A stretch of DNA of 36,949 nucleotides from a virus. Shown one piece after another: positions 15,224-22,563 of the stretch. A program made the position numbers and the translations under genes. The stretch covers positions 1 through 36,949 of the IMG/VR virus record IMGVR_UViG_3300025616_000020; one strand, given 5' to 3'. The notes beneath the pieces were generated by a model. The model worked only from the letters and a program-made list of their open reading frames with translations, did not search any database and was not told the DNA's origin. Position 1 is the first letter of the stretch; each line of letters begins with the position of its first letter.

Positions 15224-16906
15224 ATGGCTTTTACAAGTATAGGATCAGATATAACAAAACAGAGATTGTATGAAGGAATACTATCTCAAGCAATAAATAA
15301 CGAGTCGATTGACTGGGTGTTTCGGGCTGCCAGCACAGATTTAATTTTGGGTAAGGTTCTTAACAGCCGGTTTAACTTAGGTCTCCCAGAGATGGATTCA
15401 TTGCAAAATACTGCGGCTGTGATTGCCTCTTCCACGGCGATGGCTGCTATTGCTACAAGCACTGCTGGATTATCTGCATTAGCTGTAACTTTAATAGCTA
15501 CCAATGAGAGTATGGCTAATGTAGCGTATGGTGTAAAATGGAACACTGCTGCTTCAACACCAGTTCTTACCAAGGGAATTGTATTAAACAACGCTTTCAT
15601 ACCAGCGGCTTATACCAACTACCCAATACAGTCTCAGATGAAGAGGTGTGTGAAGAACACATCAGGAACTAAACTTTACGATTTACTATCCACAAATAGT
15701 ATTTACAAAGCGACAGTAACAACACCACTGAGATCAGGAACTGCAACATCAACAACTGCTGGTAAACTTGTGGATACTAATGCGAACTTCACAACTGCTG
15801 GAGTAACCATAGGTCACTGGGTTCACAATACTACATCTTGTATCGCAACTCAGGTTACTGCTGTAGATTCAGCAACACAACTCTCAGTAAAACTCGATAG
15901 ATTCACATCTGGAAATGCTTATAACATAGGTACTGCAAATCCACAGGCAGACGGAGCAGTAATGGTAGAAGTTCCAGCAACACATTATATAATGTGTACT
16001 GATGGAAGTTTAAAGTACTTCTTGATCAAGAACTCACAGTTTACATTTACAAAGTCAGATTCAACTGTCGTAACTTCTACTCTTCACCCTTTTTTCACGG
16101 AGGGCGGTACAAACAGAGCATACCAGTACTGGGGTGCTTTTGAATCTGTATGGTACGATAATGACGGTGGCGGGTATAAGAACCATGATGGGTCAACTGT
16201 TGCTGCTGCTGGAGATAAAGCAGTTTCCATGCCAGGGTATCAGCCTCTCACGTATCAGACTCGTCCTGAAATGAGAACGCTTCACACAGCTTATGGAAGT
16301 AGTTTCCACACTGAAAGCTACTACGCTGATGAATTCATAGGTTTGCTTTTCATAACTGAGTTTGGAACATTCAATTCACAGATAGCTCTACCTGGATACA
16401 CAGAAGGAACTTGGGTTTACGCTAACACAAGAACCACTGGTAGAACAATGCACCTTGGTAATACTTCTGGGACTATAGCTGGAGTATCTGGGTTTGATCC
16501 AGGAACTTATAATATTGCTAACAGCTATAGAGGTATTGAAAACTGTTATGGTCACATCTGGAAATGGTTGGACGGTATTAACTTCAACTCTCAAAGGATC
16601 TACATTAATAATAATCCTGGTACTTGGGCAGAGGATACAGCTACAAACTACACAGACACTGGATTATATCTACCAGCTTCAGGATACCAGATGCTTCTTC
16701 ATACAGGATTAATGTTACCATCTACAGTTGGAGCTGATTCAGCTACTTATATTACAGATTATGCATACTCGGCGGCTGGTTGGCTGGCTCTCTTATCGGG
16801 TGGCTCTTTGGGTGTTGGCGCGAATGCGGGGGTCTTCTATCGGGCTGCGAATTACGCTGGCTCGGGTCGTGGGGCGGCGTTCGGTTCCCGGTCGGCGGCC
16901 GTCTGA
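15224..16906 (+). CDS. DGR variable protein 2 (C-type-lectin-like adhesin)
   Basis: The 560-residue protein is identical to variable protein 1 for about the first 440 residues. The copies then differ at scattered positions (for example GHIWKWLDG against GHVYKWLDG, and QMLLHTG against QMNFHAG), and most strongly in the VR-encoded C-terminus (residues about 516-560). The lectin-like fold, SSTAM-type N-terminal repeats and GSRSAAV end are shared. Adjacent TR and RT make this the direct DGR target. The protein is probably an alternative receptor-binding tip. Both copies being intact implies that two differently randomised adhesins can be displayed or exchanged. Confidence 0.88.
   Translation: MAFTSIGSDITKQRLYEGILSQAINNESIDWVFRAASTDLILGKVLNSRFNLGLPEMDSLQNTAAVIASSTAMAAIATSTAGLSALAVTLIATNESMANVAYGVKWNTAASTPVLTKGIVLNNAFIPAAYTNYPIQSQMKRCVKNTSGTKLYDLLSTNSIYKATVTTPLRSGTATSTTAGKLVDTNANFTTAGVTIGHWVHNTTSCIATQVTAVDSATQLSVKLDRFTSGNAYNIGTANPQADGAVMVEVPATHYIMCTDGSLKYFLIKNSQFTFTKSDSTVVTSTLHPFFTEGGTNRAYQYWGAFESVWYDNDGGGYKNHDGSTVAAAGDKAVSMPGYQPLTYQTRPEMRTLHTAYGSSFHTESYYADEFIGLLFITEFGTFNSQIALPGYTEGTWVYANTRTTGRTMHLGNTSGTIAGVSGFDPGTYNIANSYRGIENCYGHIWKWLDGINFNSQRIYINNNPGTWAEDTATNYTDTGLYLPASGYQMLLHTGLMLPSTVGADSATYITDYAYSAAGWLALLSGGSLGVGANAGVFYRAANYAGSGRGAAFGSRSAAV
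16770..16905 (+). repeat. DGR variable repeat VR2
   Basis: Aligns without gaps to the TR. About 29 TR adenines are substituted, and I see only three non-adenine changes: two T-to-G, both at third positions of AAT codons, and one C-to-T at the 3' edge. The TR Asn codons become S, G, V, N, A, N, Y, G, G, A. VR2 also differs from VR1 at many of the same positions, so the two repeats were diversified independently. Confidence 0.93.
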
Positions 16907-16946
16907 GTTTAAACGTGAAGGCGTAAAACGGTCGGCGAAGGTTTTT

Positions 16947-16967
16947 CATATGGCTGCAAGCCATATG
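16947..16967 (+). other. Hairpin/cruciform downstream of VR2
   Basis: This is the same 8-bp CATATGGC/GCCATATG stem as after VR1, with a one-base change in the loop (TTCAA to TGCAA). The stem is conserved while the loop varies, and flanking GTARAACGGWCGGCGAAG repeats are retained. A target-recognition role is inferred by analogy with the Bordetella phage DGR. Confidence 0.6.
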
Positions 16968-17020
16968 GAGTAGAACGGACGGCGAAGAATCATAACAATT
17001 TAAAAGGTTGATCAGATGTA

Positions 17021-17156
17021 CGGCAGCTAGTTGGATAGCTCTCTTATCGAGTGGCAATTTGAATAATGGCACGAATGCAGAGGTCTTCTATCGGAATGCG
17101 AATAACACTAGCTCGAATCGTAATGCGAATATCGGTTCCCAGTCGGCAGCCACCTG
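17021..17156 (+). ncRNA. DGR template repeat (TR)
   Basis: This non-coding template lies between variable protein 2 and the RT. Read in the variable-protein frame it carries ten AAY (Asn) codons at exactly the positions that vary in VR1 and VR2, flanked by unvaried codons such as GTC TTC TAT CGG. It is transcribed and reverse-transcribed with adenine infidelity, and the cDNA replaces the VR. A frame can be translated through it, but that is a by-product of homology to the variable proteins. The shared 3' end, from CGGTTCCC onward, would hold the initiation-of-homing region. Confidence 0.92.
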
Positions 17157-17271
17157 GTTTCATCTGCGAATTTGGTTGACCCTACCTCTTGGTAAAACAC
17201 AAAACGAACAAAGTATGGATATTAGTAGCTGAAAAGCGAATGTTTCCAGAAAAACCAGACGGAATCATAAA

Positions 17272-18249
17272 ATGAAGAGACAATTAAATCTATATACAAA
17301 AATCTATGATATAGAAAACATAAGATTAGCGCACAAGAACGCACAAAAAGGAAAATCAAAGTATTCAGAAGTTAAGATGGTTAACGAAAATCCAGAAAAA
17401 TACATTCTTGAAATTCAAGAATTGCTTAAAAACAAAACCTTTAAAAACTCTGAGTACGAAGTATTTAAGAGGTTAGACAGAGGAAAAGAAAGAGAGATAT
17501 TCAAACTCCCTTATTTTCCAGATAGAATTATTCACCACTGTATTATGCAAGTTCTTGAACCTATCTGGATGAAGATATTCATACAAGACACTTATGCTTC
17601 TATGAAACATAGAGGGATTCATACTGGTGTAAAACGCATGAAACTTTTTCTTAAAGATGAAGTAAATACACAGTATTGTTTAAAGATGGATATTAAGAAA
17701 TTCTATCCATCAATAAATCATGACATTCTTAAGAAGATAGTAAGGAAGAAAATCAAGTGTAAAGATACTCTTTGGATTTTAGATGAAATAATTGACAGCG
17801 CGAAAGGACTACCAATAGGGAATTATTTGTCACAATTTCTCTCAAATTTGTATTTAGCTTATTTCGATCATTGGATAAAAGAAGAAAGAAGTGTTAAATA
17901 TTATTCCAGATATTGTGATGATATAATTGTTCTTCATGACAGCAAAGAGTTTCTTCACACCTTATTAAAAGACATTAAGCATTATCTTGAAACAAATTTA
18001 AATCTCATGGTTAAGCACAACTGGCAAATTTTTCCAACCAAAATAAGAGGGATAGACTATCTTGGATATAGATTTTTTGGGAATTACACATTAATCAGAA
18101 AATCTATATCTAAAGAATTTCTTTTTAAAGTTAAAAACTTAAATTTTAAATGTCTCACAAAAAGTAATGTTTGCTCACTCATGAGTTATTTCGGATGGAT
18201 AATTCATGGTAACGGATACAACCTGTTAAAACAATTCAAAAAGATTTAA
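17272..18249 (+). CDS. DGR reverse transcriptase
   Basis: The 325-residue RT has the catalytic aspartate at D140 in LKMDIKKFYPSIN, the DGR-type motif IGNYLSQ (182-188, SQ instead of the SP of group II intron RTs) and the catalytic YCDD box at 214-217. A thumb-like segment with DYLGYRFF follows near residues 263-272. There are no X/maturase, RNase H or endonuclease domains, and the length is typical for DGR RTs. It lies about 115 bases after the TR with no other gene between. It would copy TR RNA into adenine-mutated cDNA. Confidence 0.95.
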   Translation: MKRQLNLYTKIYDIENIRLAHKNAQKGKSKYSEVKMVNENPEKYILEIQELLKNKTFKNSEYEVFKRLDRGKEREIFKLPYFPDRIIHHCIMQVLEPIWMKIFIQDTYASMKHRGIHTGVKRMKLFLKDEVNTQYCLKMDIKKFYPSINHDILKKIVRKKIKCKDTLWILDEIIDSAKGLPIGNYLSQFLSNLYLAYFDHWIKEERSVKYYSRYCDDIIVLHDSKEFLHTLLKDIKHYLETNLNLMVKHNWQIFPTKIRGIDYLGYRFFGNYTLIRKSISKEFLFKVKNLNFKCLTKSNVCSLMSYFGWIIHGNGYNLLKQFKKI

Positions 18250-18250
18250 A

Positions 18251-18406
18251 ATGAAAAAATTCTCAGATTTTGCAACTGAAGAAGTATTACTTATTGGAGA
18301 CAAAGTAAAGATAGAAGATATTTTAGGAAAAGAAATAATTATCACTGGATATAGGATAAGAGAAAGTAAGTTTAATGATAGAGACCATGGAAACAGATTC
18401 AAATAG
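18251..18406 (+). pseudogene. 3'-truncated copy of the RT-downstream orf
   Basis: ATG 18251 lies one base after the RT stop, so it would be translationally coupled. The 51-residue product (MKKFSDFATEEVLLIGDKV and so on to DHGNRFK) matches the pseudogene at 12872-13144, but it diverges after the ATGGAAA at 18387-18393 and stops soon after. The missing half exists only in the other cassette. It may be non-functional, or a short form may suffice. No Avd-type four-helix accessory gene is seen in the window, so the complete ancestor may have been the accessory protein of this DGR. Confidence 0.65.
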
Positions 18407-18470
18407 AAGAACTTAAGAGGAGATAATAGTAAATTAGTATTTAAAAACAAATAAGTATAGGAGATAATTT

Positions 18471-20330
18471 ATGGAGTATAGCTCAATTGAACAGGTAACA
18501 TCTACGTTACAAGAAAAATATCCAGATATAGGGATTCGTTCTATAGAGGTTGATGAAAGTTCAGGTAAATCTACTTTTTTTATAGAGCCGACTAAAAAAA
18601 GTTTAGCTTTCTTAGACGCTAATAAAGGTGGAGTTGTACCTAGAATATATAGCAAAGAACGTGCTGCTAGTATTACTAGAGATTATTTACAACGAACCAA
18701 TTTAGATCTACTTCCTCCAAATGATCCATATACTGAGGATCCTAAAGAATCGTTTAAACGAGCTATACGTTATTATTATACAGAACCTTTAGTTGGATCA
18801 ACTACTAATGTTTTGGCTAGTTTAGCTAGGAAAGGGTTTGAAAATGACATCGATGATGAGAATATAAAGCAATTTTTTGATGTATGGACATTTGATGTAA
18901 ACTTCGATGAAATTTTAGAATGGATATTTCTAGATTTTTTTAAAGTAGGGCATGTTACTACTTATAAAGTATTGGCAAAATATGAACCACGTGTTTCGTA
19001 TTTATCTCCTGTTCCTGGTCAAAAAATGAAAACTAATAAAAAAACCGCGAGCGAAGAAACAGCAGCTAAAAAATCAATATGGTCAAAAGGATTTTTACCT
19101 GTAGCATATACAGTTCTAAATCCTTTATTAGTTAATATAACAGGAAATTTATTATTTGATAGTGTATCAACAAAAATAACACCCCCACCAGAATTAACAG
19201 AACTTCTTAAAAAACCTTCTGGAGAACAAACAGAAGATGAAAAAAATCTTTTAAAAACACTACCTTCTGATTTAAAGAATGCTGCGCAAAAAGGTGGAGA
19301 GTATCAACTTGATAGTAGACTAGTAGGTCACATAACTTATAGAAAGCAACCATACGAGCGCTACGCGAAGCCTAGGAGCACTAAAGTATTTGATAGCATA
19401 GAGTATAAGAAAGCTCTTAGACAAGCCGATATAAGCACGCTAGACGGCATCAGTAACTACATCCTTAAGATAACCATAGGTAATGACGAGTATCCTGTAG
19501 TATCTCAGGAAGAATTAGAAGCTGTTGCTCAGTTATTTAATACCCCTAGCAAGGCGATCGACGTCGTATGGAATCATACTTTAGAAATAGAAAAGATTGT
19601 ATCACCAGAAATTGACAAGATTTTAGGCAAGGGTAAGTATGAACAGGTTAACGATGACCTAACTACCGGACTTGCTATATCCAGAGCAATTATAGATGGT
19701 GGTGGTGGGCTTAATGCTGCTGAAGTTGATCTACTTACTAAAGGACTTATGGAGGAGATTAACTATGCTAGGAGACAGGTAACTCGTTGGATTTACAGAG
19801 AATATCAGCAAATAGCAGAAGCAATGGGTTTCGATCGTTTTCCAAAGATCCGATGGGATGACGGTGTGTTACTCGATACAATTCTCTATATGAATACACT
19901 TGCACAAATAGTGGATCGTAGAATGTTGAGCTACAGAACATCAATTGAAGCCCTTGGTTTTGACTATCCAACAGAGCTAAATAATATGACTGAAGAATTG
20001 CCGCTAGTAGAAGCTGGTACAATTGGTATTATAGGTTCACCTTTCCAAAAATCAGCAACAGGTCCTGGAGCTCCATCTAGTGGTCCTCCTAAGGGTCAAG
20101 TAAAAAAGAAAACTACAACTCCTCAAGTAGTTAAAAAATCTGACGTTTCTCCTAATCAACAGAAGAAAAATAAACAAGTTAAACAAGCTGCATCTGTAAA
20201 TGATGAAGATGTTATAGACATGTCTGCTGCTGAATATGATGTTTTTTTGGAGGGCGCCAAAGAAAATTTAGATTATGATGATTATATCGATTTTCTAGAT
20301 GAGATGGGTAGGATTAGATATGGCAATTAA
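18471..20330 (+). CDS. Portal protein
   Basis: The 619-residue protein starts after AGGAG. Size, position between terL and the capsid protease, and internal features support a portal: an acidic N-terminal wing, a central region with a YRKQPYERYAKPRS segment, long helices around residues 380-500 (NYARRQVTRWIYREYQQIAE) and a charged, Pro/Lys-rich C-terminal tail. Portals form the dodecameric DNA channel of the capsid and dock the terminase. In other phages terL and portal are usually adjacent, but here about 7.7 kb of DGR and fibre DNA separates them. Confidence 0.75.
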   Translation: MEYSSIEQVTSTLQEKYPDIGIRSIEVDESSGKSTFFIEPTKKSLAFLDANKGGVVPRIYSKERAASITRDYLQRTNLDLLPPNDPYTEDPKESFKRAIRYYYTEPLVGSTTNVLASLARKGFENDIDDENIKQFFDVWTFDVNFDEILEWIFLDFFKVGHVTTYKVLAKYEPRVSYLSPVPGQKMKTNKKTASEETAAKKSIWSKGFLPVAYTVLNPLLVNITGNLLFDSVSTKITPPPELTELLKKPSGEQTEDEKNLLKTLPSDLKNAAQKGGEYQLDSRLVGHITYRKQPYERYAKPRSTKVFDSIEYKKALRQADISTLDGISNYILKITIGNDEYPVVSQEELEAVAQLFNTPSKAIDVVWNHTLEIEKIVSPEIDKILGKGKYEQVNDDLTTGLAISRAIIDGGGGLNAAEVDLLTKGLMEEINYARRQVTRWIYREYQQIAEAMGFDRFPKIRWDDGVLLDTILYMNTLAQIVDRRMLSYRTSIEALGFDYPTELNNMTEELPLVEAGTIGIIGSPFQKSATGPGAPSSGPPKGQVKKKTTTPQVVKKSDVSPNQQKKNKQVKQAASVNDEDVIDMSAAEYDVFLEGAKENLDYDDYIDFLDEMGRIRYGN

Positions 20331-21549
20331 ATTAACTATAGAACAAATAAAAGAAATATTTGAAAAAGATGGCTATATTTTAGTTTCTAAGGAATATAAA
20401 AATTGTTCTACTAAACTAGAGTATAAATGTCCTAAAGGACATGAATATTCAATTACTTGGAATGGTTGGAGACAAGGTAATAGATGTGTTATATGTGCAG
20501 GACTATTAAAGTTAACTATAAAACAGGTTAGGGAATCATTTGAAAATGAAGGTTATACTTTATTAACTAAAGAATATAGTGGTAATAGAAGTGAGTTAGA
20601 TTATATTTGTCCTAATGGTCATAATCATAAAACTGAATGGTTTACTTGGGGACCTATGAAACGTAGATGTCCTTCTTGTTCTAATAATGTTAAATCTACA
20701 ATAGAAGAAATTAAATTAAGTTTTGAACAAGAAGGTTATACTCTTTTATCTAAAGAATACATTAATAATCACACTAAATTGGATTATACTTGCCCTAATG
20801 GGCATGATCATAGTGTAGTGTATGCAAGTTGGAAATATGGTTATAGATGCCCACATTGTAGTAAAATTAAAGTTGTAATACCTAACATGGATCATGCAAA
20901 CGTAATAGTAGATGGAATAATATATAAAGTTACAAATATTGTTAATGGTAAGATTTATATAGGACAGACTATTAATACATTAGAATATAGAAAACACGGT
21001 CATGAAAAAAAATCTCGGAGCAAAAAGAATATTAGTACTTGTTTTCATAAGGCTATTAAGAAATATACGCCTGAAAACTTTAAATGGGAAATTTTAGAAT
21101 ATTGTAACTCTAAAGATGAATTAGATGAAATGGAGTTTCATTATATAAAACAATATAATTCTTTTAATCCAAATGGTTATAATATGACATTTGGTGGAGA
21201 GGGTACAATTGGTAGGGCATGCGCTCAGGAAACAAAGGATAAAATATCTGCTAGTAAAGTAGGAAAATTATTATCTGAAGAACATAAACAAGTATTATCT
21301 GATATGAGACGTGGTGTACCTAAAAATAAACAACACGTATTAAATGTCGCTAAAGCTAAAAGTCAATATTGGTCTATAACTTACCCAGATGGTATAAACA
21401 AAATTATTAGAAACTTAAGTGAATTTTGTAGATATAATAATTTAAGTGATAGAGGAATGTGGTTAGTAGCTAATCAATTAAGAACCCATCATAAAGGATT
21501 TAAGTGTAAAAAACTAACATGCGAAGAAATATGTAACTTAAAAAGTTAA
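20320..21549 (+). CDS. GIY-YIG homing endonuclease with three Cys-rich modules
   Basis: ATG 20320 is chosen. It overlaps the portal stop by 11 bases, and GGTAGG lies just upstream. The 409-residue protein has three of the about 58-residue Cys-rich modules (about 4-61, 64-121, 125-181), then a GIY-YIG nuclease domain (IYKVTNIVNGKIYIGQT at about 201-217, with a downstream Arg-His and an E in EMEFHYIKQ). A NUMOD3 motif and a C-terminal helical DNA-binding tail follow. The overlap with portal places it as a free-standing homing element riding on an essential gene. The same modules are fused to HNH nucleases at 6186 and 21676. Confidence 0.88.
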   Translation: MAIKLTIEQIKEIFEKDGYILVSKEYKNCSTKLEYKCPKGHEYSITWNGWRQGNRCVICAGLLKLTIKQVRESFENEGYTLLTKEYSGNRSELDYICPNGHNHKTEWFTWGPMKRRCPSCSNNVKSTIEEIKLSFEQEGYTLLSKEYINNHTKLDYTCPNGHDHSVVYASWKYGYRCPHCSKIKVVIPNMDHANVIVDGIIYKVTNIVNGKIYIGQTINTLEYRKHGHEKKSRSKKNISTCFHKAIKKYTPENFKWEILEYCNSKDELDEMEFHYIKQYNSFNPNGYNMTFGGEGTIGRACAQETKDKISASKVGKLLSEEHKQVLSDMRRGVPKNKQHVLNVAKAKSQYWSITYPDGINKIIRNLSEFCRYNNLSDRGMWLVANQLRTHHKGFKCKKLTCEEICNLKS

Positions 21550-21556
21550 ATACAAG

Positions 21557-21598
21557 TATTAAACTAACCTCAGTGTAATAAGATACTAGTTTTTTTAA
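21557..21598 (+). promoter_or_regulatory. Repeated intergenic element, copy 3
   Basis: TATTAAACTAACCT at 21557-21570, then TAAGATACT 8 nt later and a T-run (TTTTTTT at 21591-21597). It is the first of a pair spaced 55 bases apart between two homing endonuclease genes. See copy 1 for interpretation. Confidence 0.5.
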
Positions 21599-21611
21599 AG
21601 TGATATTACAG

Positions 21612-21652
21612 TATTTAACTAACCTGCTGTATATTAAGAACCTATTTTTAAT
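21612..21652 (+). promoter_or_regulatory. Repeated intergenic element, copy 4
   Basis: TATTTAACTAACCT at 21612-21625, 9 nt, TAAGAACCT and a T-run. It is preceded by ACAG, as in copy 5 at 32259, with which it shares GTATTTAACTAACCT exactly. It lies 64 bases ahead of the HNH endonuclease start. Confidence 0.5.
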
Positions 21653-21675
21653 TGATATATGGAGAATAATAAAGT

Positions 21676-22539
21676 ATGGCTATTAAACTAACCTATGATA
21701 CAGTAAGAGAATCTTTTGAAAGTAAAGGGTATACTCTATTATCTACAGAATATGTTAATAATGCTACTAAACTGAATTATAAATGTCCTAATGGACATGA
21801 ACATAGCATTACATGGAATAGTTTTTCACAAGGAAAAAGATGTTCAACTTGTTCTGATACTAAATTAACTTACGAGTTCGTAAAGGAATCTTTTGAGAAT
21901 GATGGATATATCTTAGGTTCTAAAGAATATATCAATAATAAAACTAAATTAAGTTATGAATGTTCTAAAGGTCATAAACATTCTATGAAGTGGGATAATT
22001 ATAAACAAGGTAAAAGATGCCCAACTTGTGTTGGTTTATCTAAACCCATTATAGAATATATTAGGAATTCTTTTGAAAAAGAAGGATATGTTTTGTTGAC
22101 TACAGAATATATAAATAGTAAAACTAAATTGGATTATATATGTTCTAGTAATCATGAACATAGTATGAGATGGAATGGTTGGCAACAAGGACAGAGATGT
22201 CCTACTTGTGCTGATATTAAACATTCCATTAAATACTCAGGAAGTAATCATCCATCCTGGAAAGGTGGAATATCTTACGAACCATACTGTCCAATTTGGA
22301 GCGATAAAGAATACAAACAAGATATACGTAATCGTGATGGTAATAAGTGTTTAAATCCGACTTGTAAAAAGAAAGACCATAGACTACATATTCATCATAT
22401 TAATTATAACAAGAAAAGTTGTAGTCCAAGTAATGTAATAACTCTATGTGGAAGTTGTAATACTACCGCTAACAATAATCGTGAGTGGCATACAGCTTGG
22501 TATAAAGCACTTATGTATATGAGATACAATTATAAATAA
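21676..22539 (+). CDS. HNH homing endonuclease with three Cys-rich modules
   Basis: ATG 21676 follows GGAG. The 287-residue protein contains three modules of the same kind as at 6186 (about 4-60, 62-119, 122-180), each with a GH-x-HS and a closing RCPTC-type pair. A C-terminal HNH domain follows (NRDGNKCLNPTC, IHHINYNKKSCSP, CGSCN). The HNH part is paralogous to 6186-6884, down to the GG-SYEPYC-IW linker. The first codons (AIKLTYD) contain an exact copy of the TATTAAACTAACCT box at 21681-21694. It is a free-standing homing element between the GIY-YIG endonuclease and the capsid protease. Confidence 0.87.
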   Translation: MAIKLTYDTVRESFESKGYTLLSTEYVNNATKLNYKCPNGHEHSITWNSFSQGKRCSTCSDTKLTYEFVKESFENDGYILGSKEYINNKTKLSYECSKGHKHSMKWDNYKQGKRCPTCVGLSKPIIEYIRNSFEKEGYVLLTTEYINSKTKLDYICSSNHEHSMRWNGWQQGQRCPTCADIKHSIKYSGSNHPSWKGGISYEPYCPIWSDKEYKQDIRNRDGNKCLNPTCKKKDHRLHIHHINYNKKSCSPSNVITLCGSCNTTANNNREWHTAWYKALMYMRYNYK

Positions 22540-22563
22540 AAATTTTTGTGGGTGGAGAATATA

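Larger units (their letters stand above)
14957..17046 (+). repeat. Long direct repeat, copy B (DGR cassette)
   Basis: This is the partner of 10781-12870. It has the same gene order (67-residue orf, variable protein, hairpin, TR start) and continues into the intact TR and RT. The near-perfect 1.57 kb part points to recent duplication or ongoing gene conversion. Such long repeats could recombine and delete the 4.2 kb between them, removing the fibre genes and one cassette. Confidence 0.9.

Noticed and set aside
16728-16973. Frames in other phases and on the minus strand over the VRs and downstream hairpins
   Set aside because: They cross the VR, the stop codon and the hairpin and look like chance open frames created by the higher G+C of this segment.
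17008-17232. Open frame of 74 codons through the template repeat
   Set aside because: It exists because the TR is homologous to the end of the variable-protein genes. There is no good ribosome binding site, and TR function does not need translation.
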